A stretch of DNA of 5,618 nucleotides from Patescibacteria group bacterium (GTDB lineage: Bacteria > Patescibacteriota > Minisyncoccia > Phycocordibacterales > JANLHH01), in the NCBI GenBank assembly GCA_024654605.1, contig JANLHH010000173.1, positions 1 through 5,618 on the forward strand, read 5' to 3'. Each line of letters begins with the position of its first letter. The stretch's first letter is position 1. A model generated the notes under the pieces. It had not been told where the DNA came from. It did no database searches and saw nothing but the letters and a program-made list of their open reading frames with translations. Shown here in pieces: positions 1 through 5,117 of this stretch. Both the position numbers and the translations under genes were made by a program.

Positions 1-3000
1 GGTGCCAATAATCCAGACGCATTTGGAACGAGCGGGGATGATCAGTCGCGTACATATCATTTCGCGCTCCGGCAGGGCACTACGACCGTGGCTACCACCA
101 CCGTCCCCGGTCGTATGGGTCAAGCGCTTTCGTTTGACGGGGTGGATGATTATGTAACGATTCCTGACAACAACAGTCTTGATACCGGAGATGTGTTTAC
201 CCAGGCTTTCTGGTTCAAAAGAAGTAGCGTCAGTGGTGCTACTGAAGTTTTTACGGGTAAAGGTGTCGGATCGGCAGTCCCGGCCTTAGCAACTGATAAT
301 ACCATCACACTTTATAAGGATTCTTCCGGGGCAATTGCCGCCACGACAATAGCGATCACCGACACGGATTGGCACCATACCGTGATAACAAAAAACGGGT
401 CAACGGTAAAAATATATGTTGACGGTGTTGACTACACCGGTACCGTAACTAATCAGACAATAATAAACACAGCGACAGCCCTTTCTTTCGGTGCGGAATT
501 TTATTTCAACGGCGCCATGGACGACGTCCGTCTGTACAACCGTGCGCTTTCCGCGGCGGAAGTGGGGCGACTTTATAATCTGGGCGCCACAACGCATATC
601 GGCGTAACTTTAAACACAAATCCGAATCTCGCGAACGGCTTGGTCGGTCACTGGAGTTTTGATGGAGCAAACATGGTCTCAAATGTCGCAGACACAAGCG
701 GACAGGGGAACAACGGCACGCTCCAAGGACAGGACAGCACCATCACTTTTCGTGCCGCTTCTTCCGCAATAAACTCAAGCTACGCGGAAACCTCTGTGAC
801 CGTCAACAAACCAACTGGAACCGTAGAAGGCGATGTTATGATTGCCGTACTTGGCTGGGATGCGAATGGGAGCATTACCGCACCTTCCGGATGGACTTCC
901 ATCCGCAGTACGCTTTTTGACTCGGATAATAACGTCGCGACATGGTACAAGGTCGCGGGAGCTTCGGAGCCGGCAAACTATACATGGAGCCAGCCGGGCA
1001 ATGACGATTTTTCAGTCGGTATTGTCACCTATTACAATGTGGATACTAATGATCCAATTGATGTAGAGAATGCGCAAGCAAACGGTGTTTCCCAGAGCGT
1101 GACTGCCCCATCCATAACAACAACAGTCGCCAACACAATGCTCTTATTCGTGGGAGGCATTAATCATGAAAATGTAGGCAACACATGGACTCCTCCTTCC
1201 GGCATGACTGAGCGTGTTGACCAATCTAACACGTGGACATCTGTTGAGATTGCTGAGGTGATCCAAGCCTCGGCCGGATCTACGGGGACAAAGGTGGGCA
1301 CCATTACCGACAACACGACGAACGTCGGACAACTCATCGCGCTTAATCCGGGTGTCGATGCCACTCCTGTCGCCCCCGGTCGCATCGGCCAAGCGCTGGA
1401 GTTTGATGGGGTGGATGATGCTGTGAAAGTACCTTCCTCCAGCACTTTTGATTTTAGCGCGAGCGGCGGTTTTTCATACTTTACGTGGTTTAAAAAAGAC
1501 ACCACTTGTAGTAGTGTGGAGGGCACGGAAGTGTTCGCGAATCGTTTTGGTAGCGATTATGCACTGTACACATGGTGGTTCGGTTGCAGTAACACGGCGG
1601 GGAGTTACCCGAACAAGCTTACCCTTAATGTGCTTCAGGATGCCGTGGGGAATGAGGGGTTGGTGCGTAGTTCAAGCGCCATCAACGACGGCGCATGGCA
1701 CCACGGCGGATGGGTGTATGACGGCTCTGCAAATACGGCAAGTCTTTATTTGGATGGTGTATTACAAGGAGCAAGTACTACGGCCTTCACGGGCAGTTTC
1801 AACGTTGCCAACCCCCTCTGTATTGGTAGTTACGGCACCAACTGTAATGGAAAGCTTGACGACGGTGTAGCATACGAAGCGGACGCGGTGTTTGACGATG
1901 CCCGCGTCTACAACCGCGCGCTTTCCGCGACGGAGATCTCCCGCCTCTATAACTTGGGCGCTACGACTCATATCAACACTACCTTGAACACAAACCCGGA
2001 TCTTGGCAACGGCTTGGTCGGCCACTGGAGTTTTGACGGAAAGGATGTGAGCCCAGTCTTAAGTGAATCTTTTTCCGACAGCACTTTTCCTCCCACTGTT
2101 ACCTGTGATTCCGGGTGGAGCACGGGTGGCGACGCGAACTGGACGCGGGATACGGGCACATCCAACACCGCACCCGCTTCCGCAAATAGTGGCGTCATTG
2201 CCGACAACCAATCAACCTGGATAGACTGCAACATTACCGTAAGCGTGGCGTCAACTCTTACGTTCCGTTGGAAAGTGAGCTCGGAAAATACCTTCGACTT
2301 TCTTCAATTTTGCTACGACAACGACTCCTGTACGCTCGGGACCGGTTACGACCAGCGCATCAGCGGTACCGTGGACTGGACGACCGCAACTAAGGTGATG
2401 ACCGCGGGCACACACAGTCTTCGGTGGCTGTATGCAAAGGATGCCAATACTATTGGCGGCACCGATGAAGGGTGGATTGATGACATCTCTATTAATGTCT
2501 ATCTTGCGACCGACCGGAGCGGGCAGGGGAATAACGGCAATTTTACAGCACCAATTACTTTCCGTGCCGCTTCCTCTGCCGCGACCGCCACGGGTGGCGC
2601 CACGTCGCTCACCATCAACAAACCAACAGGAGTCGTAGATAACGACGTGATGGTAGCGGCTCTTGAAGTCGCTTACGATACCGCAATTACGGCACCTGCT
2701 GGGTGGACACTGGTGCGCGACGATTTTCAGAACGATGGAACCGACGTCAATGAATTTCGGCTGGCAATATATTACAAGACCGCCTTGAGCGAAGGGGCAT
2801 CATACACATGGACGTTTGGCGCGAGTCAGCGCGCGTCCGGCGGTATCGTCGCTTACTCAGGAGTAAACACCGTCACACCGGTGGACATAGAGGCGGTACA
2901 GGCCAATGCGTCCTCTGCATCTGTGACCGCACCATCAATTACGACGACGGTAGGCGACACAATGCTCGTGTTTATTGGAACGGTTGGTTATTGGGATAGC

Positions 3001-3741
3001 ACTTACACGCCGCCGACGGGTATGACCGAACGCGTGGATGTATCGGTTGGAACGGATTGGGGCTCTATAACTATGGCCGATGAGACACACGCGGCAATTG
3101 GCGCTACGGGAACCCGTGTTGGTACTGCCAGCGCCACCAAAACAAATCGCGGCGCGTTACTGGCGCTCAAGCCCTCCGCTATTACCACCACTCTAGGTCG
3201 CATCGGCCAAGCACTCTCTTTTGACGGGGCGGATGATTATGTAAATGCTGGAAACGGAGCATCATTGACAGTAGATGATAATGTCACCATAACTGCTTGG
3301 ATTAAACCATCAGCAAGTTCGGCAAGTTCCTATGAACGTATTGTAACTACTTCAGATTCCTATTCACCCGACGGGTATGGGTTGGCTTACACTCCGTCAG
3401 ACGATAAGATTGTCGGCGGTTTTGGAAGTGCTACGCCTGAGACTCAAGTAACCTATAAGAGCACGGCCACGGCTCCCGAAAATACATGGAGTCATGTGGC
3501 AATGACAGCTTCCGGTTCCGGAGGAAGTACCGTAAAAGTATATATTAACGGGGTGGAGGTAACCAACGGAACAGAAGATGTCAATTCAATCACTTTTGAT
3601 ACTGGTTCAGGGGTCTTCTTGGGGATACGACACACTTTGAATGCAGATCATGCTTTTAACGGCGCCATGGACGACGTCCGCATTTACAACCGCGCACTTT
3701 CGGCCACGGAGATTTCCCGCCTCTACCAACTCGGGAAGTAA
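1..3741 (+). CDS. Giant LamG-repeat surface/secreted protein, 3' part (5' end outside window)
   Basis: The frame is open from base 1 to a TAA at 3739-3741, giving 1246 residues of a longer protein. A GTG at 88 falls in the middle of a module and is not a credible start. The visible chain is (residues counted from base 1): tail of an upstream module 1-36; LamG 37-195; LamG first strand GLVGHWSFDG 213-222; inserted beta module 248-450; rest of that LamG 460-653; first strand of the next LamG 671-680; MAM/CUB-like domain 684-836; second inserted module 852-1058; rest of the last LamG 1066-1246. The protein stops directly after the last LamG, with no sortase motif, membrane helix or anchor domain. 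Any export signal must lie upstream. LamG folds usually bind carbohydrate or protein, so a role in surface attachment is inferred. All eight cysteines lie in the second LamG and the MAM-like domain. The LamG assignment is strong; the ligand is unknown. Confidence 0.93.
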   Translation, partial: GANNPDAFGTSGDDQSRTYHFALRQGTTTVATTTVPGRMGQALSFDGVDDYVTIPDNNSLDTGDVFTQAFWFKRSSVSGATEVFTGKGVGSAVPALATDNTITLYKDSSGAIAATTIAITDTDWHHTVITKNGSTVKIYVDGVDYTGTVTNQTIINTATALSFGAEFYFNGAMDDVRLYNRALSAAEVGRLYNLGATTHIGVTLNTNPNLANGLVGHWSFDGANMVSNVADTSGQGNNGTLQGQDSTITFRAASSAINSSYAETSVTVNKPTGTVEGDVMIAVLGWDANGSITAPSGWTSIRSTLFDSDNNVATWYKVAGASEPANYTWSQPGNDDFSVGIVTYYNVDTNDPIDVENAQANGVSQSVTAPSITTTVANTMLLFVGGINHENVGNTWTPPSGMTERVDQSNTWTSVEIAEVIQASAGSTGTKVGTITDNTTNVGQLIALNPGVDATPVAPGRIGQALEFDGVDDAVKVPSSSTFDFSASGGFSYFTWFKKDTTCSSVEGTEVFANRFGSDYALYTWWFGCSNTAGSYPNKLTLNVLQDAVGNEGLVRSSSAINDGAWHHGGWVYDGSANTASLYLDGVLQGASTTAFTGSFNVANPLCIGSYGTNCNGKLDDGVAYEADAVFDDARVYNRALSATEISRLYNLGATTHINTTLNTNPDLGNGLVGHWSFDGKDVSPVLSESFSDSTFPPTVTCDSGWSTGGDANWTRDTGTSNTAPASANSGVIADNQSTWIDCNITVSVASTLTFRWKVSSENTFDFLQFCYDNDSCTLGTGYDQRISGTVDWTTATKVMTAGTHSLRWLYAKDANTIGGTDEGWIDDISINVYLATDRSGQGNNGNFTAPITFRAASSAATATGGATSLTINKPTGVVDNDVMVAALEVAYDTAITAPAGWTLVRDDFQNDGTDVNEFRLAIYYKTALSEGASYTWTFGASQRASGGIVAYSGVNTVTPVDIEAVQANASSASVTAPSITTTVGDTMLVFIGTVGYWDSTYTPPTGMTERVDVSVGTDWGSITMADETHAAIGATGTRVGTASATKTNRGALLALKPSAITTTLGRIGQALSFDGADDYVNAGNGASLTVDDNVTITAWIKPSASSASSYERIVTTSDSYSPDGYGLAYTPSDDKIVGGFGSATPETQVTYKSTATAPENTWSHVAMTASGSGGSTVKVYINGVEVTNGTEDVNSITFDTGSGVFLGIRHTLNADHAFNGAMDDVRIYNRALSATEISRLYQLGK
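109..585 (+). repeat. LamG unit 1 (main body)
   Basis: This unit starts at GRMGQALSFDGVDDYV and ends at LYNLG. It carries the usual LamG landmarks: a strand reading WHHTVITKNGSTVKIYVDG near the middle, and the closing DDVRLYNRALSAAEV signature. Its first strand (the GLV..W.FDG element) would lie before the window. The residues just upstream, including FALRQG before PGRMG, end like the inserted modules further on (IALNPG, LALKPS). This unit may therefore also be split by an insert that is mostly outside the window. It contains no cysteine. It is part of the long coding region and not a separate gene. Confidence 0.85.
742..1350 (+). repeat. Inserted beta module, copy 1 (unnamed, ~203 residues)
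   Basis: The module runs from ITFRAASSA to LIALNPG. Recognisable elements in order are NKPTGTVEGDVMIA, ITAPSGWT, ATWYKVAGASEPANYTW, GIVTYYNVDTNDPID, APSITTTVANTMLLFV and TPPSGMTERVD. The same series recurs in copy 2 at 2554-3174. The alternation of short hydrophobic strands with Gly/Asn/Thr turns suggests an all-beta fold. I know this pattern from bacterial and phage surface proteins but cannot attach a reliable family name. It sits inside a LamG unit, between the element SGQGNNGT and GRIGQALEFDG. Confidence 0.75.
1378..1962 (+). repeat. LamG unit 2 (main body, with four cysteines)
   Basis: The unit begins at GRIGQALEFDGVDDAV and ends at LYNLG. It shows the LamG strand AWHHGGWVYDGSANTASLYL and the closing signature DDARVYNRALSATEI. 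Its first strand, GLVGHWSFDG, lies far upstream at 637-666 because a module of about 200 residues intervenes. Unlike units 1 and 3 it has four cysteines, at codons 1507, 1585, 1819 and 1843. This would fit two disulfides in an exported protein. It is also longer than unit 1, with an extra loop around 1844-1890 before the closing signature. Confidence 0.85.
2050..2508 (+). other. MAM/CUB-like beta-jellyroll domain inside LamG unit 3
   Basis: About 153 residues lie between the first-strand element GLVGHWSFDGKDV and the next landmark, DRSGQGNNG. Distinctive features are TLTFRWKVSSE, then FDFLQFCYDN, then ISGTVDW, and a closing LRWLYAKD...GGTDEGWIDDI. A strand with R.W.Y.KD followed by G.D.GW.DDI is typical of MAM-like jellyroll domains in bacterial secreted proteins. 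There are four cysteines, at codons 2104, 2227, 2311 and 2329. This domain has no counterpart in the first LamG/insert pair, where the same interval is only a short linker. The family name is a judgement from motifs, not a search. Confidence 0.6.
2554..3174 (+). repeat. Inserted beta module, copy 2 (unnamed, ~207 residues)
   Basis: This second copy of the module at 742-1350 has matching landmarks in the same order: ITFRAASSA, NKPTGVVDNDVMVA, ITAPAGWT, AIYYKTALSEGASYTW, GIVAYSGVNTVTPVDIE, APSITTTVGDTMLVFI, TPPTGMTERVD and LLALKPS. Conservation is highest in these blocks and low between them. This indicates an old duplication with divergence, not a recent copy. It again sits between NNG and GRIGQALSFDG of a LamG unit, the same insertion point as copy 1. 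Confidence 0.75.
3196..3738 (+). repeat. LamG unit 3 (main body, C-terminal)
   Basis: The unit begins at GRIGQALSFDGADDYV and runs to the end of the protein. Landmarks are NVTITAWIKPS, TWSHVAMTASGSGGSTVKVYINGVEV and the closing DDVRIYNRALSATEI. It has no cysteine. The coding DNA for its closing signature shares 23 identical bases with unit 1 (3658-3680 against 508-530) and then switches to resemble unit 2 (ATEISRLY). The protein ends four residues after RLY, so nothing follows this unit. Confidence 0.85.
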
Positions 3742-3743
3742 AG

Positions 3744-3764
3744 TATGGAAGTCAGACTTCTATA
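3744..3764 (+). repeat. Palindrome copy A upstream of the transposase (REP-like)
   Basis: Ten-base arms TATGGAAGTC and GACTTCTATA surround a single central A. There is one mismatch (3747 G against 3761 T), which would be a G-U/G-T wobble in a single-stranded hairpin. The element starts 2 bases after the LamG-gene stop codon and ends 10 bases before the transposase ATG. Its right arm overlaps a TATAAT. A perfect version occurs inside the transposase gene at 3923-3943. Palindromes next to a RAYT gene are the expected partner of that enzyme family. There is no T-run after it, so it does not look like an intrinsic terminator. Confidence 0.7.
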
Positions 3765-3768
3765 TAAT
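3763..3768 (+). promoter_or_regulatory. Candidate -10 box of the transposase gene (leaderless)
   Basis: A TATAAT hexamer ends 6 bases before the ATG at 3775, so transcription would start at or within a base or two of the start codon. No convincing -35 is seen 16-18 bases upstream, where the palindrome begins. No Shine-Dalgarno at usable spacing is present; AGAAG directly abuts the ATG. Because the hexamer overlaps the palindrome's right arm, a protein bound there would block it. Confidence 0.4.
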
Positions 3769-3774
3769 TAGAAG

Positions 3775-4473
3775 ATGAGAAAAGAACCTTTTTTCGTAGG
3801 AGATATCGTTCATGTTTTTAATAGAGGGAACCGGAAACAGGAGATTGTGCGTGACGATAAGGATCGCGCGAGGTTTGTTCAAATGCTCTATTATTTCAAT
3901 GACGAATATGCGCCATTAAATTTATGGAAGTCTGACTTCCATAGGAGGTTTGAGAGGGCGACGGAATGGCCTGAAAGAAATCCTCTCGTGAAAATGCACT
4001 CTTTTGTCTTAATGAATAATCATTACCATCTTATTCTTGAGGAAACAAAAGAAGGTGGTGTTACGAAGTTTATGCGGAAGTTTGGGACCGGCATGACCAA
4101 TCGTTTTAATACGAAATATAAAGAAACAGGGAGACTATTTCAAGGCGCGTACAAGGCGCGGAGAGTAGATAGGGATAATTATTTGCAGTATCTTCTGGTA
4201 TATGTGCATATAAAAAATGTATTTGAGTTGTATCCGGGTGGTCTAAAAAACGCGCTCGCGAATTTTGATGATGCATACGAGTTTGCTTCTCGGTACCCGT
4301 ACAGCAGTTTGGGGGCGTATTTTTCAAATGACCATATTGCGAACTCAATCATTGCAACCGATATGTGTGGAGACACACTAAAAAACAAGGAGGCATTCAA
4401 GGAGTTTGCAAAAAATTGCATGGATTTCGTGTATTTTGATGAAAATACCACTAAAGTAACCGGGAAAGAATAG
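3775..4473 (+). CDS. REP-associated tyrosine transposase (RAYT, Y1_Tnp / IS200-like family)
   Basis: The protein has 232 residues. Y1 transposases cut single-stranded DNA with an HUH motif and one catalytic tyrosine, forming a 5'-phosphotyrosine link. RAYTs are single-copy, apparently domesticated members tied to REP palindromes. Seen here: the N-terminal HVFNRGNRKQEIV strand (residues 13-25) typical of the family; HUH motif H83-Y84-H85 within MNNHYHLILE; the GRLFQGAYKARRVDRDNYL block (119-137); and the expected catalytic Tyr, Y143 in LVYVHIKNV. All key residues are present, so the enzyme is probably active. The start at 3775 gives the normal family N-terminus. No IS ends and no second gene (tnpB) are seen, which favours RAYT over a full IS200/IS605 element. 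A perfect 21-base palindrome lies inside the gene at residues 50-57, in the variable stretch before the HUH block. The gene is more AT-rich than the LamG gene before it. Confidence 0.9.
   Translation: MRKEPFFVGDIVHVFNRGNRKQEIVRDDKDRARFVQMLYYFNDEYAPLNLWKSDFHRRFERATEWPERNPLVKMHSFVLMNNHYHLILEETKEGGVTKFMRKFGTGMTNRFNTKYKETGRLFQGAYKARRVDRDNYLQYLLVYVHIKNVFELYPGGLKNALANFDDAYEFASRYPYSSLGAYFSNDHIANSIIATDMCGDTLKNKEAFKEFAKNCMDFVYFDENTTKVTGKE
3923..3943 (+). repeat. Palindrome copy B inside the transposase gene (perfect)
   Basis: Arms TATGGAAGTC (3923-3932) and GACTTCCATA (3934-3943) are perfect reverse complements around a central T. This is the same element as copy A at 3744-3764, differing at the central base and at one arm position. 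It is 21 bases long, so its presence keeps the reading frame and encodes residues about 50-57 (LWKSDFHR). It lies between the N-terminal strand and the HUH motif, where family members vary in length. No conserved tetranucleotide of the kind used as a guide in other REP elements could be recognised beside both copies. Confidence 0.75.
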
Positions 4474-4509
4474 AAAGGGGATCGGGTACCGTTTTTTACA
4501 CAGGATAAT

Positions 4510-4530
4510 CTTTTCAAATTTGACAAAAAG
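4510..4530. promoter_or_regulatory. Candidate operator: inverted repeat over the -35 of the toxin-antitoxin promoter
   Basis: A perfect 10-base palindrome, TCAAATTTGA (4514-4523), is flanked by CTTTT on the left and AAAAG on the right. With one unpaired base these extend the symmetry to 4510-4530. It overlaps the TTGACA at 4520-4525. AbrB-type antitoxins commonly repress their own operon, so this is a plausible binding site. AT-rich sequence forms short palindromes easily, so confidence is modest. Confidence 0.35.
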
Positions 4531-4547
4531 TAAGAAAGTAATACAAT
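4520..4547 (+). promoter_or_regulatory. Sigma70-type promoter of the toxin-antitoxin operon
   Basis: A consensus -35 TTGACA (4520-4525) is followed after 16 bases by TACAAT (4542-4547), one mismatch from TATAAT. The hexamer ends 8 bases before the antitoxin ATG at 4556, so the transcript should start at or just before the ATG with no leader. No Shine-Dalgarno sequence precedes this ATG, which agrees. The promoter lies in the 82-base gap after the transposase stop, so the toxin-antitoxin pair is transcribed on its own. Confidence 0.65.
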
Positions 4548-4555
4548 AAGACATT

Positions 4556-4801
4556 ATGAAAACTATTGAAAAAATTCAACGGGTTACCAGCAAGGGTCAA
4601 ATTACTCTTCCGGCCGCATGGCGCAAGGAGTTTGCCGGAGATCAAGTAATGGTCATGACGGCGGGGGACAAGGTGGAAATTTCACCGGTGCGGCTTGTTC
4701 GCGATAATGAATATACTGTATTTGACGCAATTCGTGACAATAAAGGTAAAGGAATCAAAGTGAAAGACCTTGCGAAAATTCTTAGAAAGATTGACAGGTA
4801 A
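4556..4801 (+). CDS. AbrB/MazE/SpoVT-family DNA-binding antitoxin
   Basis: This 81-residue protein has a swapped-hairpin AbrB fold at residues about 5-47. The core motif is VTSKGQITLPAAWRKEF (10-26), followed by GDQVMVMTAGDKVEISP, the second half of the hairpin. The family binds DNA as a dimer and, as an antitoxin, represses its own operon. The C-terminal tail (about 50-81, charged, ending DLAKILRKIDR) is probably the toxin-binding part. It is the first gene of a two-gene operon; the toxin ATG follows after 3 bases. The start is fixed by the motif position and by the promoter just upstream. The family call is strong. The antitoxin role is inferred from size and the neighbouring RelE/ParE-like gene; a stand-alone regulator is the alternative. 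Confidence 0.85.
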   Translation: MKTIEKIQRVTSKGQITLPAAWRKEFAGDQVMVMTAGDKVEISPVRLVRDNEYTVFDAIRDNKGKGIKVKDLAKILRKIDR

Positions 4802-4804
4802 ATC

Positions 4805-5047
4805 ATGCGTGATATAGAAAAACTATTGCGCAAAATTTCAAAAAAAGAGCGACAAGCGCTTCTTGTGGTCGTTGACATTCTGTTGAGTAAGAATCATAAA
4901 GGGCTTGCCATCAAAAAATTAAAAGGAAGCGATTTTTATCGTCTACGAAAAGGCGTATTCAGGATCATATTTCATTATAACGAATATAGTGATGTGATAA
5001 TTGATTCAATCCGCCTGCGCAAAGAAGACACATACAAAGATTTTTAG
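4805..5047 (+). CDS. RelE/ParE-superfamily toxin
   Basis: The protein has 80 residues, a normal length for this family of small toxins: RelE types cleave mRNA on the ribosome, ParE types poison gyrase. Two N-terminal helices (about 1-30) are followed by KKLKGSDFYRLRKGVFRIIF (37-56), the characteristic L-x-G...-R-x-R-x-G-x-[FY]-R-[IV] block. Then come a strand IIDSIRLRK (65-73) and a C-terminal tyrosine (Y77). Basic residues R46, R48, R53, R70 and R72 are the candidates for substrate binding, as in RelE-type enzymes; no glutamate/histidine catalytic set can be assigned with certainty. The gene starts 3 bases after the antitoxin stop, with an AGG at 4796-4798 spaced 6 bases from the ATG, so it is translated from its own ribosome site on the shared mRNA. 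Whether it acts on mRNA or gyrase cannot be decided from sequence. Confidence 0.8.
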   Translation: MRDIEKLLRKISKKERQALLVVVDILLSKNHKGLAIKKLKGSDFYRLRKGVFRIIFHYNEYSDVIIDSIRLRKEDTYKDF

Positions 5048-5048
5048 G

Positions 5049-5085
5049 TACAGAGGACGGCCCTCTGTATTCCAATTTTTGTTTT
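5049..5085 (+). terminator. Intrinsic terminator of the toxin-antitoxin operon
   Basis: An 8-bp perfect stem, TACAGAGG (5049-5056) with CCTCTGTA (5062-5069), closes a 5-base loop. It is followed after 6 bases by a T-rich tract (TTTTTGTTTT, 5076-5085). It begins 2 bases after the toxin stop codon. The gap between stem and T-run is longer than ideal. The other strand has no T-run, so it should act only on rightward transcription. Confidence 0.6.
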
Positions 5086-5101
5086 CTACTGTGTATTTCA
5101 G

Positions 5102-5110
5102 TGATATAAT
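5102..5110 (+). promoter_or_regulatory. Extended -10 promoter of the peptidoglycan-binding gene (leaderless)
   Basis: TGATATAAT matches a perfect extended -10 (TGnTATAAT; hexamer at 5105-5110). It ends 7 bases before the ATG at 5118, predicting a transcript that starts at the start codon. No good -35 is seen upstream, which extended -10 promoters can tolerate. No Shine-Dalgarno is present. The site sits just downstream of the terminator, so this gene is a separate unit. Confidence 0.6.
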
Positions 5111-5117
5111 TATTTTA

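Noticed and set aside
88..90. GTG as start codon of the long gene
   Set aside because: The frame is open from base 1 and the upstream residues belong to a module tail. The GTG encodes an internal Val before PGRMGQALSFDG. The gene starts outside the window.
400..3203. Numerous minus-strand and off-frame open frames within the LamG gene
   Set aside because: Their translations show no recognisable domain and they overlap a clear long coding frame. They are expected by-products of GC-richer repeat coding sequence.
3744..3764. Palindrome A as terminator of the LamG gene
   Set aside because: The stem is followed by TATAATTAG, not by a T-run, and the same element recurs inside a coding region. A REP-like element fits better.
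3943..3949. AGGAGGT inside the transposase gene as a ribosome binding site for an internal start
   Set aside because: It is a perfect Shine-Dalgarno match, but the next ATG (3966) is 16 bases away and would not give a sensible product. The sequence is explained as coding DNA next to the palindrome.
3744..4473. Complete IS200/IS605 insertion sequence
   Set aside because: Only the Y1 transposase is present. No tnpB, no distinct left and right hairpin ends, and no hairpin after the stop codon could be found. A single-gene RAYT is more likely.
4484..4497. CGG-GTA-CCG followed by TTTTTT as a terminator of the transposase gene
   Set aside because: The T-run is good, but the only stem is 3 bp around a 3-base loop and no longer pairing was found with neighbouring sequence. 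The 82-base gap otherwise contains only the toxin-antitoxin promoter.
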